A stretch of DNA of 64,000 bases from Solirubrobacterales bacterium (GTDB taxonomy: Bacteria > Actinomycetota > Thermoleophilia > Solirubrobacterales > 70-9): positions 1 through 64,000 of the forward strand of contig JADJRQ010000002.1 in assembly GCA_016712175.1 (NCBI GenBank), read 5' to 3'. This document shows, one piece after another, positions 63,835-64,000 of the stretch (positions are counted from its first letter, which is position 1; the number at the start of each line of letters is the position of its first letter). The translations under genes and the position numbers were made by a program. Under the pieces are notes generated by a model. The model did no database searches, was not told the origin of the DNA, and worked only from the letters and a program-made list of their open reading frames with translations.

Positions 63835-64000
63835 CAGGCGCCCGCTTCCCGGGCGCTCGCGACCAGATAGCTCTCCAGCAGGTGGGCCGCTGCGATCGAA
63901 TCCTCGGCCGCGCCGGCTCCCGAAGACCGCCGGGTCTGTGCGGCCATCCGGGTCGTGAATCTCTCGTCGTAAGTGTCGACCGGAAGTTCTGTCGCCGATT
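63834..64000 (-). CDS. ruvX: RuvX/YqgF Holliday-junction resolvase, N-terminus beyond window
   Basis: Only the last 54 codons are inside. Translation gives TELPVDTYDERFTTRMAAQ, then AAEDSIAAAHLLESYLVAS: the family DER motif with an acidic catalytic residue, and the second conserved Asp in EDSIAAAHLLESYL (usual D-x-x-A-A-x-x-I-L-Q-x-Y-L). Stop TGA overlaps the mltG ATG by one base. ruvX-mltG-aroE is a common actinobacterial order. Confidence 0.88.
   Translation of the reverse strand, partial: SATELPVDTYDERFTTRMAAQTRRSSGAGAAEDSIAAAHLLESYLVASAREAGA

Overview
The window is high-GC bacterial chromosome whose gene content points to an actinobacterium of the class Thermoleophilia (Solirubrobacterales-like). 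Pointers are the aroK-aroB fusion, the SteA/SteB pair, DUF3866, several exported proteins with Lys-rich beta modules and 'YPAGLKMGYSG'-type small secreted proteins. This placement is inferred from family knowledge, not from a search. No prophage, insertion sequence or CRISPR array was recognised.

Layout. 1-4.3 kb: haem-binding protein (cut by the edge), yebC, a membrane protein, pdxS with a badly broken pdxT, an RpiR-type regulator and a small zinc-site protein. 4.4-8.1 kb: minus-strand copper-handling genes (membrane protein, His-rich exported protein, CopC-CopD fusion, YcnI), with a divergent DsbA-like gene at 8.1-9.0 kb. 9.0-15.6 kb: a two-component system divergent from a redox cluster (two small exported or anchored proteins, ApbE, ferric-reductase-like cytochrome, ferredoxin reductase, 3Fe-4S-type ferredoxin). 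15.6-22.6 kb: ferritin-like remnant, secreted protein, tRNA(CAU), three tandem RTX-like genes with near-identical 3' modules and an Hpt-like protein. 22.7-24.8 kb: SDR, glycosyltransferase and tRNA-Asn. 24.8-40.5 kb: a long minus-strand housekeeping run (dnaG, dgt, recO, mutM, xerD, DUF3866, M20 peptidase, pyrG, MraY-like transferase, steB, steA, recN, nadK, tlyA). 40.6-50.8 kb: small membrane protein, recQ, acyltransferase-SGNH, dxs, prenyl synthase, xseB, nusB, efp, YjbQ and a deleted M42 peptidase. 50.9-56.6 kb: two tandem secreted Ser-hydrolase-like proteins. 57-64 kb: pepP, aroQ, aroKB, aroC, an anchored protein, aroE, mltG and ruvX (cut by the right edge).

How genes work together. The aro genes supply four proteins covering five shikimate-pathway steps. 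dxs and the prenyl synthase make isoprenoid precursors. dnaG, recO, mutM, recN, recQ, xerD, xseB and ruvX cover replication and repair. pyrG, the MraY-like protein, SteA/SteB, mltG and xerD relate to envelope growth and division.

Caution. At least a dozen genes carry frameshifts, several in short homopolymers (yebC, pdxT, ycnI, histidine kinase, the 12.3-kb gene, apbE, two RTX genes, recN, acyltransferase, M42 peptidase, second hydrolase, mltG). Many probably reflect consensus errors, so coordinates of such genes are given as the reconstructed span.
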